In this document: piece by piece, positions 15,428-23,939 of the stretch | How positions within the stretch are numbered: position 1 is the stretch's first letter | Layout: each line of letters opens with the position of its first letter | Assembly (NCBI GenBank): GCA_964655115.1 | Contig: CAZZKM010000007.1 | Span: 1 to 45,310, forward strand | Direction: 5' to 3' | Length of the DNA: 45,310 bases | Source: ATZT02 sp964655115 | GTDB taxonomy: Bacteria; Actinomycetota; Actinomycetes; S36-B12; UBA5976 | The notes under the pieces: model-generated | What the model was told of the DNA's origin: nothing | The model's database searches: none | The model's input: only the letters and a program-made list of their open reading frames with translations | Program-made: the position numbers and the translations under genes

Positions 15428-16651
15428 CTAATTACCAACCTTATGCACTTGTTGATTTTTTTGCATGAACTCATATACATATTTAGCAAAAGATAGAGAA
15501 CATGTCCATGCTGGAGAGACAGCATTAAGCACATGGGTGGAATTTCTATCTCCTTCGAGCACAAAATCCATTTCTAATTTGTTTTGTTCAACATCAAAAA
15601 GTTGCGCTCTGATTCCAGCTTTGCCTCGAACATTAAAATCATCAACATTTATTCCTTCAGCTAAAAGGGAAGCTTGGTTAATTAAATACTTTCTGGAATA
15701 TTTTGGTAATTCTTGTTTCAGTAATTCAAAAAAATCGTGATGAGGGGATAATGCCATTTTCGGTAAATCTGTTGCAACTTGAAGTAATTCTTGAATTCTA
15801 AAGTTTTTAATTAAGCGATAATTTTCTCGCCAAAGGGCTGGAATTGCAGTCGGGCCAATTTTTACTTTTCCTTCATCTGTAACTGTTAGATGAACTCCTA
15901 AAAATGGATTTCTAGGATCTGGTACCGGATAAATGTGTCTCGTTAATTTATTGGTTTGATTTGGCGCATACCAATAAAGACCTTTGAATGGAAGCATTCG
16001 ATATTTATGACCAAAGCCAAATTTGTGAGCAACTTTATCGGCATAAAGTCCTGCAGTATTAACTATGTGATTTGCCGTAATTTTTTGATTCTGTAAAAAA
16101 ACTTCACCGTTTTCAACTTTGACAAAACTTTGCTTTAACATCATTTGACCACCTAGTGAAACAAATGATTTTTCCATGGCTTTTATTACTTTGTAAGGGC
16201 TTGCAGATCCTGTATTTGGTGACCACAAAGCTTTATTAAATGTTTTTGCTCTAGGTTCTAATTCCTTTAGTTGATTTTTATCAACGATTTCAATTTCGAC
16301 ACCATTTTTTATTCCACGATCATATAAATCCTGTAAACGATCTTCTTCTAACTCACTTTTTGTAACTACAACTTTGCCAACATTTTTTACTTCTACATTA
16401 TTTTCGTTACAAAATTCTCTAAGTAGCTTATTTCCATCTCGAGTAAGCTTTGCTTTCAAAGAATCTGGTGAGTAGTAAAAACCAGCATGTAAAACTCCGC
16501 TATTTCTTCCTGAAGCATGAAGTCCAACTTCTTTTTCTTTATCAACAACAATTACATTTGCATTTTTTTGATTTAATAAAATTTCTCTTGCAATACTTAA
16601 CCCAATAATTCCTGCTCCAATAATTAAGTAATCGCAAGAATTACTTTTCAT
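15428..16651 (-). CDS. lhgO: LhgO-like L-2-hydroxyglutarate oxidase/dehydrogenase
   Basis: 407-residue FAD-dependent oxidoreductase of the DAO superfamily. Seen: the Rossmann motif IIGAGIIGLSIAREIL, the LhgO signatures ASGRNSGVLHAGFYY and IYPVPDPRNPFLGVH, and the C-terminal AVSPAWTCSLSFA. LhgO oxidises L-2-hydroxyglutarate to 2-oxoglutarate and passes electrons to the quinone pool. It lies between fdsG (ATGA overlap) and fdsB (zero gap), inside the formate dehydrogenase operon, which is unusual. Family assignment is strong; the physiological substrate could be a related 2-hydroxyacid. Confidence 0.88.
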   Translation of the reverse strand: MKSNSCDYLIIGAGIIGLSIAREILLNQKNANVIVVDKEKEVGLHASGRNSGVLHAGFYYSPDSLKAKLTRDGNKLLREFCNENNVEVKNVGKVVVTKSELEEDRLQDLYDRGIKNGVEIEIVDKNQLKELEPRAKTFNKALWSPNTGSASPYKVIKAMEKSFVSLGGQMMLKQSFVKVENGEVFLQNQKITANHIVNTAGLYADKVAHKFGFGHKYRMLPFKGLYWYAPNQTNKLTRHIYPVPDPRNPFLGVHLTVTDEGKVKIGPTAIPALWRENYRLIKNFRIQELLQVATDLPKMALSPHHDFFELLKQELPKYSRKYLINQASLLAEGINVDDFNVRGKAGIRAQLFDVEQNKLEMDFVLEGDRNSTHVLNAVSPAWTCSLSFAKYVYEFMQKNQQVHKVGN

Positions 16652-17142
16652 GAATATTCTTTCTTTTTCTTTTCTACTTCTTTCAAAACCTTTTCACCAG
16701 TTGCTCTGCCAATTAATTTTTGATCAACCATCACAGCAGGAGCAAGAGCGCAATTTCCTAAACAAAAAACTTGATTTAGTTGCACACTTTCATCAACAGA
16801 TTGAGAATGCATTTTTGTATTTAAAGCTTGTGAAACATCGTTAACTAATTTTCTAGAACCTAAAGATTGACAAGCTTCAGCAACACAAACTTTCACATCA
16901 ATTAATGCAGAAGGAGTTGTTCTAAAGTCTGTGTAATAAGTAAGAACTCCATGAACTTCAGCAATTGAAACATTGCAAACTTGTGCAATTACTTCAACTG
17001 CATCTCTATCAACATAGCCAAATTCATCTTGAATTTTTTGCAAAGCTAATAAAACTGGACCCTCGACACGCGCAAAGGGTTCAATCAGTTTTACAGCTTC
17101 TTCTTTATTAAAAGTTTTATACCGAGTCTTTGAATTCCCCAC
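16648..17142 (-). CDS. fdsG: FdsG, gamma subunit of NAD-dependent formate dehydrogenase
   Basis: 164 residues, NuoE-like. Helical N-terminal part (LLALQKIQDEFGYVDRDAVE) then a thioredoxin-fold [2Fe-2S] domain with Cys in CVAEACQSLG and VFCLGNCALAPAV, four ligands in total. It relays electrons in the diaphorase module with FdsB. First gene of the operon. The GTG start at 17142 lies 7 bases after TACTCT, a possible -10, so translation may be leaderless. A 13-bp inverted repeat overlaps this promoter. Confidence 0.92.
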   Translation of the reverse strand: MGNSKTRYKTFNKEEAVKLIEPFARVEGPVLLALQKIQDEFGYVDRDAVEVIAQVCNVSIAEVHGVLTYYTDFRTTPSALIDVKVCVAEACQSLGSRKLVNDVSQALNTKMHSQSVDESVQLNQVFCLGNCALAPAVMVDQKLIGRATGEKVLKEVEKKKKEYS

Positions 17143-17144
17143 AG

Positions 17145-17179
17145 AATAAAGAGTATTGCACCCTTAAATACTCTTTATT
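17145..17179. promoter_or_regulatory. Perfect 13-bp inverted repeat, probable operator of the fds operon
   Basis: AATAAAGAGTATT (17145-17157) and AATACTCTTTATT (17167-17179) are exact reverse complements separated by 9 bases. The repeat ends two bases from the fdsG start codon and covers TACTCT (17155-17150, minus strand), the -10 candidate of that gene. It lies between divergent genes, so it is not a terminator. A dimeric transcription factor binding here would block fdsG and could also affect hppA. Confidence 0.7.
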
Positions 17180-17190
17180 TATGCGTGAAT

Positions 17191-17235
17191 TAGACCCCAA
17201 GGGGTGGGCTATACATATTTATTAGGCAAATATGT
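17191..17235 (+). promoter_or_regulatory. Candidate hppA promoter region with small dyads
   Basis: TAGACC (17191-17196) and CATATT (17214-17219) are 17 bases apart; TATACA at 17210 is an alternative -10. The stretch also contains ACCCC-AA-GGGGT (17194-17205) and an 8-bp inverted repeat ACATATTT / AAATATGT (17213-17220, 17228-17235). Transcription would start near 17226, leaving a leader with AAGGAG at 17264-17269. Confidence 0.3.
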
Positions 17236-17274
17236 GTCTAAACTCGCGCGAAGGAAGAAAAACAAGGAGAAAAC

Positions 17275-19590
17275 GTGTCCCACACACTAATTGCATCAGG
17301 CGCCAGCGACGTCGCCTTGAGCTCATCAGGTCAAAGCCTGGTCACGATAGTTGCAATCATTGCAGTAGCAGCATTGCTAGTTGCAGGTTATTTAGTTAGA
17401 GAAGTTTTAGCAGCATCTGAAGGTACAGACAGCATGAAAACAATTGCTGCAGCTGTACAAGAAGGAGCATCTGCATATTTAAATAGACAATTTAAAACTT
17501 TAAGTATTTTCGTTGTATTAGTTTTCTTTGTTTTGTTTGCACTTCCTGCAAACTCCGGTAGTGAACGTTTAGGTCGTTCAATTTTCTTTTTAGTTGGAGC
17601 AGCATTTTCTGCTTTAACAGGTTACTTTGGAATGTGGCTTGCAGTTAGAGGAAACGTACGCGTTGCTAATGCTGCAAGAGAAGGAAACGAAAAACTTGCA
17701 ACCAGAATTGCATTTAGAACTGGTGGCGTTGTGGGCATGACAACAATTGGTTTGGGACTTCTAGGTGCCTCAATTGTGGTTTTGGTTTATTCAGGTGAAG
17801 CACCAAGAGTCTTAGAAGGTTTTGGTTTTGGTGCTGCGTTACTTGCAATGTTTATGCGCGTTGGTGGAGGTATTTTTACTAAAGCTGCAGATGTCGGTGC
17901 TGATCTTGTTGGAAAAGTTGAACAAGGAATTCCAGAAGATGATGCAAGAAATGCTGCAACAATTGCTGACAACGTTGGCGACAACGTAGGTGATTGTGCA
18001 GGTATGGCTGCAGATTTATTTGAATCATATGCGGTAACACTTGTCGCTGCACTTATTTTAGGTAAAGCAGCACTTGGTTCATTAGGTTTAGCTTTCCCAT
18101 TAATTATTCCTGCAATTGGTGTAGTAACTGCAGTAATTGGAATTTTTGCAGTTGCACCAAGAAGTGGTGATAAATCTGCAATGTCTGCAATTAATAGAGG
18201 ATTCTTTATTTCTGCAATTGCTTCAGCAATTTTGGTAGCAATTGCTTCTTATCAATTCTTACCAGCTTCATTAGCTGAATTAGTAGACGCTGATGTAGTA
18301 GCTTCAAAACTTGGTTTAGATGCAGCACAAATGGCAGCATTTAATCCACGCACAATGGCAATTGGTGCAGTGGTAATTGGAATTGTTTTAGCCGCACTCA
18401 TTCAATTGCTAACTGGTTATTTCACAGAAACAAATAGGAAACCAGTTGACACAGTTGCTGCAACTGCCCTTACAGGTCCTGCCACAGTTATTTTGTCAGG
18501 AATTTCTGTTGGTTTGGAATCAGCAGTTTATTCAGCCCTTTTAATTGGTGCTGCAGTTTTTGGAGCTTATTCATTAGGTGCAGGATCAATTACTCTTTCA
18601 CTTTTTGCAATTGCTTTAGCTGGAACAGGTTTATTAACCACAGTTGGCGTAATTGTTGCAATGGATACATTCGGACCAGTTTCAGATAATGCTCAAGGTA
18701 TTGCTGAAATGAGTGGTGATGTTCATGGAAACGGTGCAGTAATTCTTACATCTTTAGATGCAGTTGGAAATACCACAAAAGCAATTACAAAAGGTATTGC
18801 AATTGCAACAGCAGTATTAGCTGCAACAGCTTTGTTTGGTTCATATCGCGATGCAATTACTGAAGCTGCATCACTTGCAGGTATTTCTGGAACAACAATT
18901 GGTGAATATGCAGGAGTTTTAGATATTTCTAATCCAAAGAATTTAGTTGGATTAATTATTGGAGCTGCTGTTGTGTTCTTATTCTCTGGTCTTGCAATTA
19001 ATGCGGTTGGAAGAGCAGCAGGTGCAGTTGTGTTTGAAGTTAGAAGACAATTCCGTGAAAATCCAGGAATTATGACTGGTCAAACAAAACCTGAATATTA
19101 TCGCGTAGTTGATATCTGTACTAAAGATTCATTACGTGAATTAGCAACACCAGGATTATTAGCAGTGATGTCACCAATCGCAGTTGGATTTGGTTTAGGT
19201 GTCGGTGCTCTTGGTGCATTTTTAGCTGGTGCAATTGGTGCTGGAACTTTGATGGCAGTGTTTTTAGCAAACGCAGGTGGTGCTTGGGATAACGCAAAGA
19301 AATTTGTGGAAGATGGACATCACGGCGGTAAAGGTTCAGAAGCACACGCTGCAACAGTTATTGGAGACACTGTGGGAGATCCATTCAAAGACACCGCAGG
19401 GCCTGCACTTAATCCATTACTAAAAGTAATGAATTTAGTTGCATTATTAGCAGCTCCAGCAGTAGTTCAACTATCTGTTGGTACATCTGCAAACTTCACA
19501 TTCCGTATCGCTTTGGCAATCGGAGCAACATTAATTATTGTTGCTGCAGTTTGGTGGTCAAAACGTAAAAGTGTTGCGGTTGCAGCATAA
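17275..19590 (+). CDS. hppA: Membrane-bound proton-pumping pyrophosphatase (K+-independent type)
   Basis: 771 residues with about 16 membrane helices. Hydrolyses pyrophosphate and pumps protons outward, saving energy from biosynthetic PPi. Catalytic loops seen: DNVGDNVGDCAGMAADLFE, DTFGPVSDNAQGIAEM and DTVGDPFKDTAGPALN. The GNTTKAITKG segment has Lys where K+-dependent enzymes have Ala, placing it in the K+-independent class. GTG start with AAGGAG five bases upstream. The gene is followed 19 bases later by topA. Proton rather than sodium specificity is inferred from class. Confidence 0.95.
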   Translation: MSHTLIASGASDVALSSSGQSLVTIVAIIAVAALLVAGYLVREVLAASEGTDSMKTIAAAVQEGASAYLNRQFKTLSIFVVLVFFVLFALPANSGSERLGRSIFFLVGAAFSALTGYFGMWLAVRGNVRVANAAREGNEKLATRIAFRTGGVVGMTTIGLGLLGASIVVLVYSGEAPRVLEGFGFGAALLAMFMRVGGGIFTKAADVGADLVGKVEQGIPEDDARNAATIADNVGDNVGDCAGMAADLFESYAVTLVAALILGKAALGSLGLAFPLIIPAIGVVTAVIGIFAVAPRSGDKSAMSAINRGFFISAIASAILVAIASYQFLPASLAELVDADVVASKLGLDAAQMAAFNPRTMAIGAVVIGIVLAALIQLLTGYFTETNRKPVDTVAATALTGPATVILSGISVGLESAVYSALLIGAAVFGAYSLGAGSITLSLFAIALAGTGLLTTVGVIVAMDTFGPVSDNAQGIAEMSGDVHGNGAVILTSLDAVGNTTKAITKGIAIATAVLAATALFGSYRDAITEAASLAGISGTTIGEYAGVLDISNPKNLVGLIIGAAVVFLFSGLAINAVGRAAGAVVFEVRRQFRENPGIMTGQTKPEYYRVVDICTKDSLRELATPGLLAVMSPIAVGFGLGVGALGAFLAGAIGAGTLMAVFLANAGGAWDNAKKFVEDGHHGGKGSEAHAATVIGDTVGDPFKDTAGPALNPLLKVMNLVALLAAPAVVQLSVGTSANFTFRIALAIGATLIIVAAVWWSKRKSVAVAA

Positions 19591-19609
19591 ATAAAAATTA
19601 AGCGAGAAG

Positions 19610-22135
19610 ATGGCTGAAACCCAAGTAAAAAAACTAGTAATAGTTGAATCCCCTGCGAAAGCAAAAACTATTGAAAAATACTTGGGTGAAGGCTTTGTAG
19701 TACAAGCAAGCGTTGGTCACATTAGGGACTTACCACAAAGAGCTGCTGAAGTTCCTAAAGAATTTAAAAAAAATAAATGGGCATCTTTAGGAATTGATAT
19801 TGAAAATGATTTTGAACCACTTTATGTAGTTGATTCAGCAAAACAATCAAGAGTAAATGATTTAAGAAAAGAATTAAAAGAAGCAGATGAATTAATTCTT
19901 GCAACGGATGAAGACCGTGAAGGCGAAGCTATTGCTTGGCATTTACTAGAAGTTTTAAGACCAAAAGTTCCTGTAAAAAGAATGGTCTTTAATGAAATTA
20001 CTAAAGAAGCAATTCAAAATGCAGTAAATAACACTAGAGATATAGATCAAAATTTAGTTGATGCACAAGAATCAAGAAGATTAATTGATCGTTTATATGG
20101 TTATCAAGTTTCACCAATTTTATGGAAAAAAGTTGGTAGAGGTTTATCTGCAGGAAGAGTTCAATCAGTTGCAGTAAGACTTGTAGTGGAAAAAGAAAGA
20201 GAAAGAATTGCATTCAAGGCTGCTGACTATTGGGATATTGATGCAGTTTTTGATCCAGGTTCTTTTGAAGCAAAACTATTTTCAGTTGATGGGAAAAGAA
20301 TTGCTCAAGGTCAAGATTTTGACGATAAAGGAAATTTAACAAAAACTGATGTTGTNNNNNNNNNNNNNNNNNNNNNNNNNNNNNNNNNNNNNNNNNNNNN
20401 NNNNNNNNNNNNNNNNNNNNNNNNNNNNNNNNNNNNNNNNNNNNNNNNNNNNNNNACTTTGTCAGAAAGTGCGTTAAAAGCAGCAAGAACTCAAGCAAAA
20501 GAATTATTCGGTGCAGATCATGTTGCAGCAGAACCAAGACGTTATGAAAGAAAAGTAAAAAATGCGCAAGAAGCTCACGAAGCAGTAAGACCTGCAGGAG
20601 ATGTTTTTAAAACTCCAGCAGAACTTTCTAGTGAATTAAAAAGTGATGATTTTACTTTGTATGAAATGATTTGGCGAAGAACAGTTGCTTCACAAATGGT
20701 AGATGCTAAGGGAACAACAAGTACCGTAAAAATTACTGGAAAAACAAGTTCTGGAAAAGTTATTGAATTTTCTGCATCTGGAACAGTAATTGAATTTTTA
20801 GGGTATAAAGCTGCATATGAAAGTGGCGAAACTGATGAAGCAGATGAAGCTGAAGAAAAAAGATTACCTAGTTTAAAAAAATCTGATGTTTTAACGAGTA
20901 AAGAAATTAAACCATCGGGTCATCAAACAACTCCACCTGCAAGATTTACTGAAGCTTCTTTAGTTAAAGAATTAGAAGCAAGAGGAATTGGTAGACCTTC
21001 AACTTATGCAAGTATTTTAGGAACAATTGTTGATCGCGGTTATATTTTAAGAAAAGGAAGAGCTTTAGTTCCATCTTGGACAGCTTTTGCAGTAATTAGA
21101 TTGTTAGAAGAATTTTTCACAAATCTTGTTGATTATGCATTTACTGCACGTATGGAAGAAGAACTAGATTTAGTTGCAGCAGGACAATTACAAAGATCAC
21201 AAGCATTAAGAGATTTTTATTTTGGTCCTGAAGATCTATCTGCAAAAGGTTTAGTAACACTTTTAGAACAACTTCCAGATATTGATGCCCGAGGAAATTC
21301 AACATTTGAAGTAGCAGATTCAGGAATCAGTGTTCGCGTTGGAAAATATGGTCCTTACTTAGAACGTGGTGAAGAACGAGCTTCAATTCCACCAGATGTT
21401 GCACCTGATGAATTGACTCCTGAAAGAGCTTTGGCAATTTTGACTGCACCATCAACTGATCGAGAATTAGGAGTTCATCCTGAAACTGGATTAACCATCA
21501 TGGTTAAAACTGGCAGATATGGCCCATATTTCACAGAAGTTTTACCAGAAGATAGTACCGAAAAACCAAGAACAGCTTCCCTTTTGAAATCAATGGAACC
21601 AACCACAGTTACTTTGGATGATGCTTTGAAACTTTTTGCATTACCTCGAGTTGTTGGAATTGATCCAAGTGACAATTTAGAAATCACGGCTCAAAATGGT
21701 CGATATGGTCCTTACATGACTAAAGGAAAAGATTCTAGAAGTTTAGATACTGAAGAACAAATTTTTACAATTACTTTAGAAGAAGCATTAGCAAAATATG
21801 CATTACCAAAAACAAGAAGAGGAGCCGTTGTTAAACCTCCACTTCGAGAAGTTGGGCTTGATCCTTCAACTCAATTAATGATGGTTATTAAAGAAGGAAG
21901 ATTTGGTCCTTATGTCACAGATGGTGAAACAAATGCATCGTTAAGAGTTGGTGATGATATTCCAACTATGAGTATTGAAAGAGCATCAGAATTATTATCC
22001 GATAGAAGAGCACGTGGACCTGTTGAAAAGAAAAAAAGAAAAACTGCTAAAAAAACCACAGCTAAAAAAACAGCTAAGAAAAAATCTAAAGAAGCCAAAG
22101 TAGAAGAAAATACTAATGACGAAGTCAGTGTCTAA
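19610..22135 (+). CDS. topA: DNA topoisomerase I (interrupted by an assembly gap)
   Basis: Type IA enzyme that relaxes negative supercoils. The N-terminal Toprim domain shows VESPAKAKTIEKYLG and ATDEDREGEAIAWHL; SAGRVQSVAVRLV follows. Sequence resumes after the gap at TLSESALKAARTQA, which in relatives comes directly after the active-site Tyr motif, so the catalytic tyrosine lies in the missing part. The C-terminal half has four repeats of the RYGPY/KYGPY type seen in actinobacterial TopA, no zinc fingers, and a Lys-rich tail of about 40 residues. Roughly 80 residues (about 240 bases) are missing, more than the 100 N suggest. The 3' end overlaps tmk. Confidence 0.95.
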   Translation: MAETQVKKLVIVESPAKAKTIEKYLGEGFVVQASVGHIRDLPQRAAEVPKEFKKNKWASLGIDIENDFEPLYVVDSAKQSRVNDLRKELKEADELILATDEDREGEAIAWHLLEVLRPKVPVKRMVFNEITKEAIQNAVNNTRDIDQNLVDAQESRRLIDRLYGYQVSPILWKKVGRGLSAGRVQSVAVRLVVEKERERIAFKAADYWDIDAVFDPGSFEAKLFSVDGKRIAQGQDFDDKGNLTKTDVXXXXXXXXXXXXXXXXXXXXXXXXXXXXXXXXXXTLSESALKAARTQAKELFGADHVAAEPRRYERKVKNAQEAHEAVRPAGDVFKTPAELSSELKSDDFTLYEMIWRRTVASQMVDAKGTTSTVKITGKTSSGKVIEFSASGTVIEFLGYKAAYESGETDEADEAEEKRLPSLKKSDVLTSKEIKPSGHQTTPPARFTEASLVKELEARGIGRPSTYASILGTIVDRGYILRKGRALVPSWTAFAVIRLLEEFFTNLVDYAFTARMEEELDLVAAGQLQRSQALRDFYFGPEDLSAKGLVTLLEQLPDIDARGNSTFEVADSGISVRVGKYGPYLERGEERASIPPDVAPDELTPERALAILTAPSTDRELGVHPETGLTIMVKTGRYGPYFTEVLPEDSTEKPRTASLLKSMEPTTVTLDDALKLFALPRVVGIDPSDNLEITAQNGRYGPYMTKGKDSRSLDTEEQIFTITLEEALAKYALPKTRRGAVVKPPLREVGLDPSTQLMMVIKEGRFGPYVTDGETNASLRVGDDIPTMSIERASELLSDRRARGPVEKKKRKTAKKTTAKKTAKKKSKEAKVEENTNDEVSV
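20356..20455. other. Assembly gap (100 N) inside topA
   Basis: Exactly 100 N, a placeholder for an unknown length. Comparison with the usual spacing in actinobacterial TopA suggests about 240 bases are absent, including the active-site tyrosine codon. Confidence 0.95.
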
Positions 22136-22751
22136 TTATCCTGGTTTTTTCATTGTTTTTGAAGGTGGCGATGGAGCCGGTAAATCAACTCAAGTAAAAA
22201 AACTTGAACAAAGTTTAAAAAATTTAAATGAAACAGTGATTTTAAGTAGAGAACCAGGTGGCACTGCCCTTGGTTTAAAAATTCGAGAAATTTTGTTAGA
22301 TCAAACTGAATACGAAGTTACCCCTCGAATGGAAGCTCTTCTTTTTGCAGCAGATAGATCAATCAACATGAGTCAAGTTATTAAACCTGCTTTAGAAAAA
22401 GGTTATGTAGTTATTGCTGATCGTCATATTGATTCATCAATTGCTTACCAAGGAATTGCCAGAGGTTTAGGAGAACAAACCATTGAAGATATTTCTAGAT
22501 GGGCAGTTCAAGGAGTTGTGCCAGATTTAACGATTGTTCTAGATGTAACTACAGAAACTGGACAATCTAGATTAAAACAAAAAGATCGACTAGATAGAGA
22601 ATCAGAAGATTTTCATAACAAAGTAAATAAGGCATATCTTGATTTAGCCAAGAAAGATCCTGCAAGATATGTAGTTATTGATGCTTCTAAACCAGTTGAA
22701 GAAATAGCAAAATTAGTTTTAGATGCATTTTTAGCGAAAAGAAAAAAATAA
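22116..22751 (+). CDS. tmk: Thymidylate kinase
   Basis: 211 residues. Phosphorylates dTMP to dTDP. Walker A is FEGGDGAGKSTQ, followed by SREPGGTALG (substrate-binding Arg), the ADRHIDSSIAYQG segment and the LID region KQKDRLDRES. ATG at 22116 overlaps the topA end by 20 bases; a GTG at 22128 is an alternative start. Standard actinobacterial neighbour of holB, which follows with no gap. Confidence 0.93.
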   Translation: MTKSVSNYPGFFIVFEGGDGAGKSTQVKKLEQSLKNLNETVILSREPGGTALGLKIREILLDQTEYEVTPRMEALLFAADRSINMSQVIKPALEKGYVVIADRHIDSSIAYQGIARGLGEQTIEDISRWAVQGVVPDLTIVLDVTTETGQSRLKQKDRLDRESEDFHNKVNKAYLDLAKKDPARYVVIDASKPVEEIAKLVLDAFLAKRKK

Positions 22752-23918
22752 ATGTGGGAAGAATTAATTGGTCAAGAATTTAGTGTTAAAGCATTAAAGC
22801 AAGCAGCAAGTGATGCTAAAAGTTCAATAATAAATAAAGTATTACCTGGATTTTCCCAAAGTTGGTTAATAACAGGTCCTCCTGGAAGTGGCAGATCAAC
22901 TGCGGCAAGATTATTTGCAGCAACTTTGCAATGTGAAGAAAATGGTTGTGGAAAATGTGTTTCTTGTATTTCAGTAAATAAAGGTACACATCCTGATGTG
23001 CATGTAATTACTCCAAACGGATTAAGTTATGGAGTTTCTGATACTAGAAATTTAGTTAGAGAATCAAGCATGATGCCAAGTTTGGGTCAATGGAACATAA
23101 TAATTTTAGAAGATGCAGATCGTTTAACTACAGAAGCAGGAAATGCTTTATTAAAAGCAATTGAAGAGCCTGCCAGATTTACGATGTGGATTCTTTGTGC
23201 GCCATCTAGTAAAGATGTTTTAATTACCATCAAATCAAGATGTCGAGTTGTTAGTTTAAGAACTCCACCAGCAGAAGAAATAGCTGAACTATTAATTTCA
23301 AGAGACAAAATTGATAAAGCAACTGCATATTTTGCAGCCCATGCATCTTTAGGCCATGTGGGAAGAGCAAAACTACTTGCTACAAATGAAAGAGTTAAAC
23401 AAAGAAGGACTCAAGTTTTACAAGTTCCATTTGAATTAAAAGATTTACCATCTTGTTTTCAAGCAGCACAAAAAATAGTGGATGCCGCAAATGAAGATGC
23501 AGAAGATGAAACAAATGAGATTGATGAAAAAGAATTAGATTCTTTAATGAAAGCCTATGGGGAAGGAGCCGTTGGAGTTACTCAAAAAAAGATTGAAAGA
23601 TTATCCAGTGGGGCAAGAAAAGAACTAGAACAAGATCAAAAAAAGAGAAGTAAAAGAATTACCAGAGATCGATTAGATCTAACTTTGCAAGAGTTAGCTG
23701 CTTTTTATCGAGATGTTTTGGTGCTACAAACTGGTGCTCAGATAGAGCTTTTCCACACAGAAATGAAAGCTTCAATAAAGAAAATGGCTGATTCAAGCAG
23801 TGTAAATTCAACAATTAAAAAATTAGACACAGTTGAAGCAACAAGAAGAATGTTGCCAAGTGAAGCAGCACCTCTTCTGGTTCTAGAAGCAATGACCGTC
23901 TCACTTGCTAGAGCGTAA
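22752..23918 (+). CDS. holB: DNA polymerase III delta' subunit
   Basis: 388 residues, clamp-loader AAA+ protein. P-loop-like GPPGSGRST carries Arg instead of the ATP-binding Lys, as is usual for delta' (a non-hydrolysing subunit). A zinc module is present (CEENGCGKCVSC), then ILEDADRLTTEAGNALLKAIEEPA and the SRC-type sensor (KSRCRVVSL). Middle acidic region (ANEDAEDETNEIDEKELD) is low-complexity. ATG abuts the tmk stop. Loads the beta clamp with DnaX and delta. Confidence 0.92.
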   Translation: MWEELIGQEFSVKALKQAASDAKSSIINKVLPGFSQSWLITGPPGSGRSTAARLFAATLQCEENGCGKCVSCISVNKGTHPDVHVITPNGLSYGVSDTRNLVRESSMMPSLGQWNIIILEDADRLTTEAGNALLKAIEEPARFTMWILCAPSSKDVLITIKSRCRVVSLRTPPAEEIAELLISRDKIDKATAYFAAHASLGHVGRAKLLATNERVKQRRTQVLQVPFELKDLPSCFQAAQKIVDAANEDAEDETNEIDEKELDSLMKAYGEGAVGVTQKKIERLSSGARKELEQDQKKRSKRITRDRLDLTLQELAAFYRDVLVLQTGAQIELFHTEMKASIKKMADSSSVNSTIKKLDTVEATRRMLPSEAAPLLVLEAMTVSLARA

Positions 23919-23939
23919 TTTAAAGTAATATCAAAAGTA

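Noticed and set aside
22020..22110. Lys/Thr-rich end of TopA as a frameshift artefact
   Set aside because: Basic Lys-rich tails are normal for actinobacterial TopA, and the downstream tmk overlap is intact.
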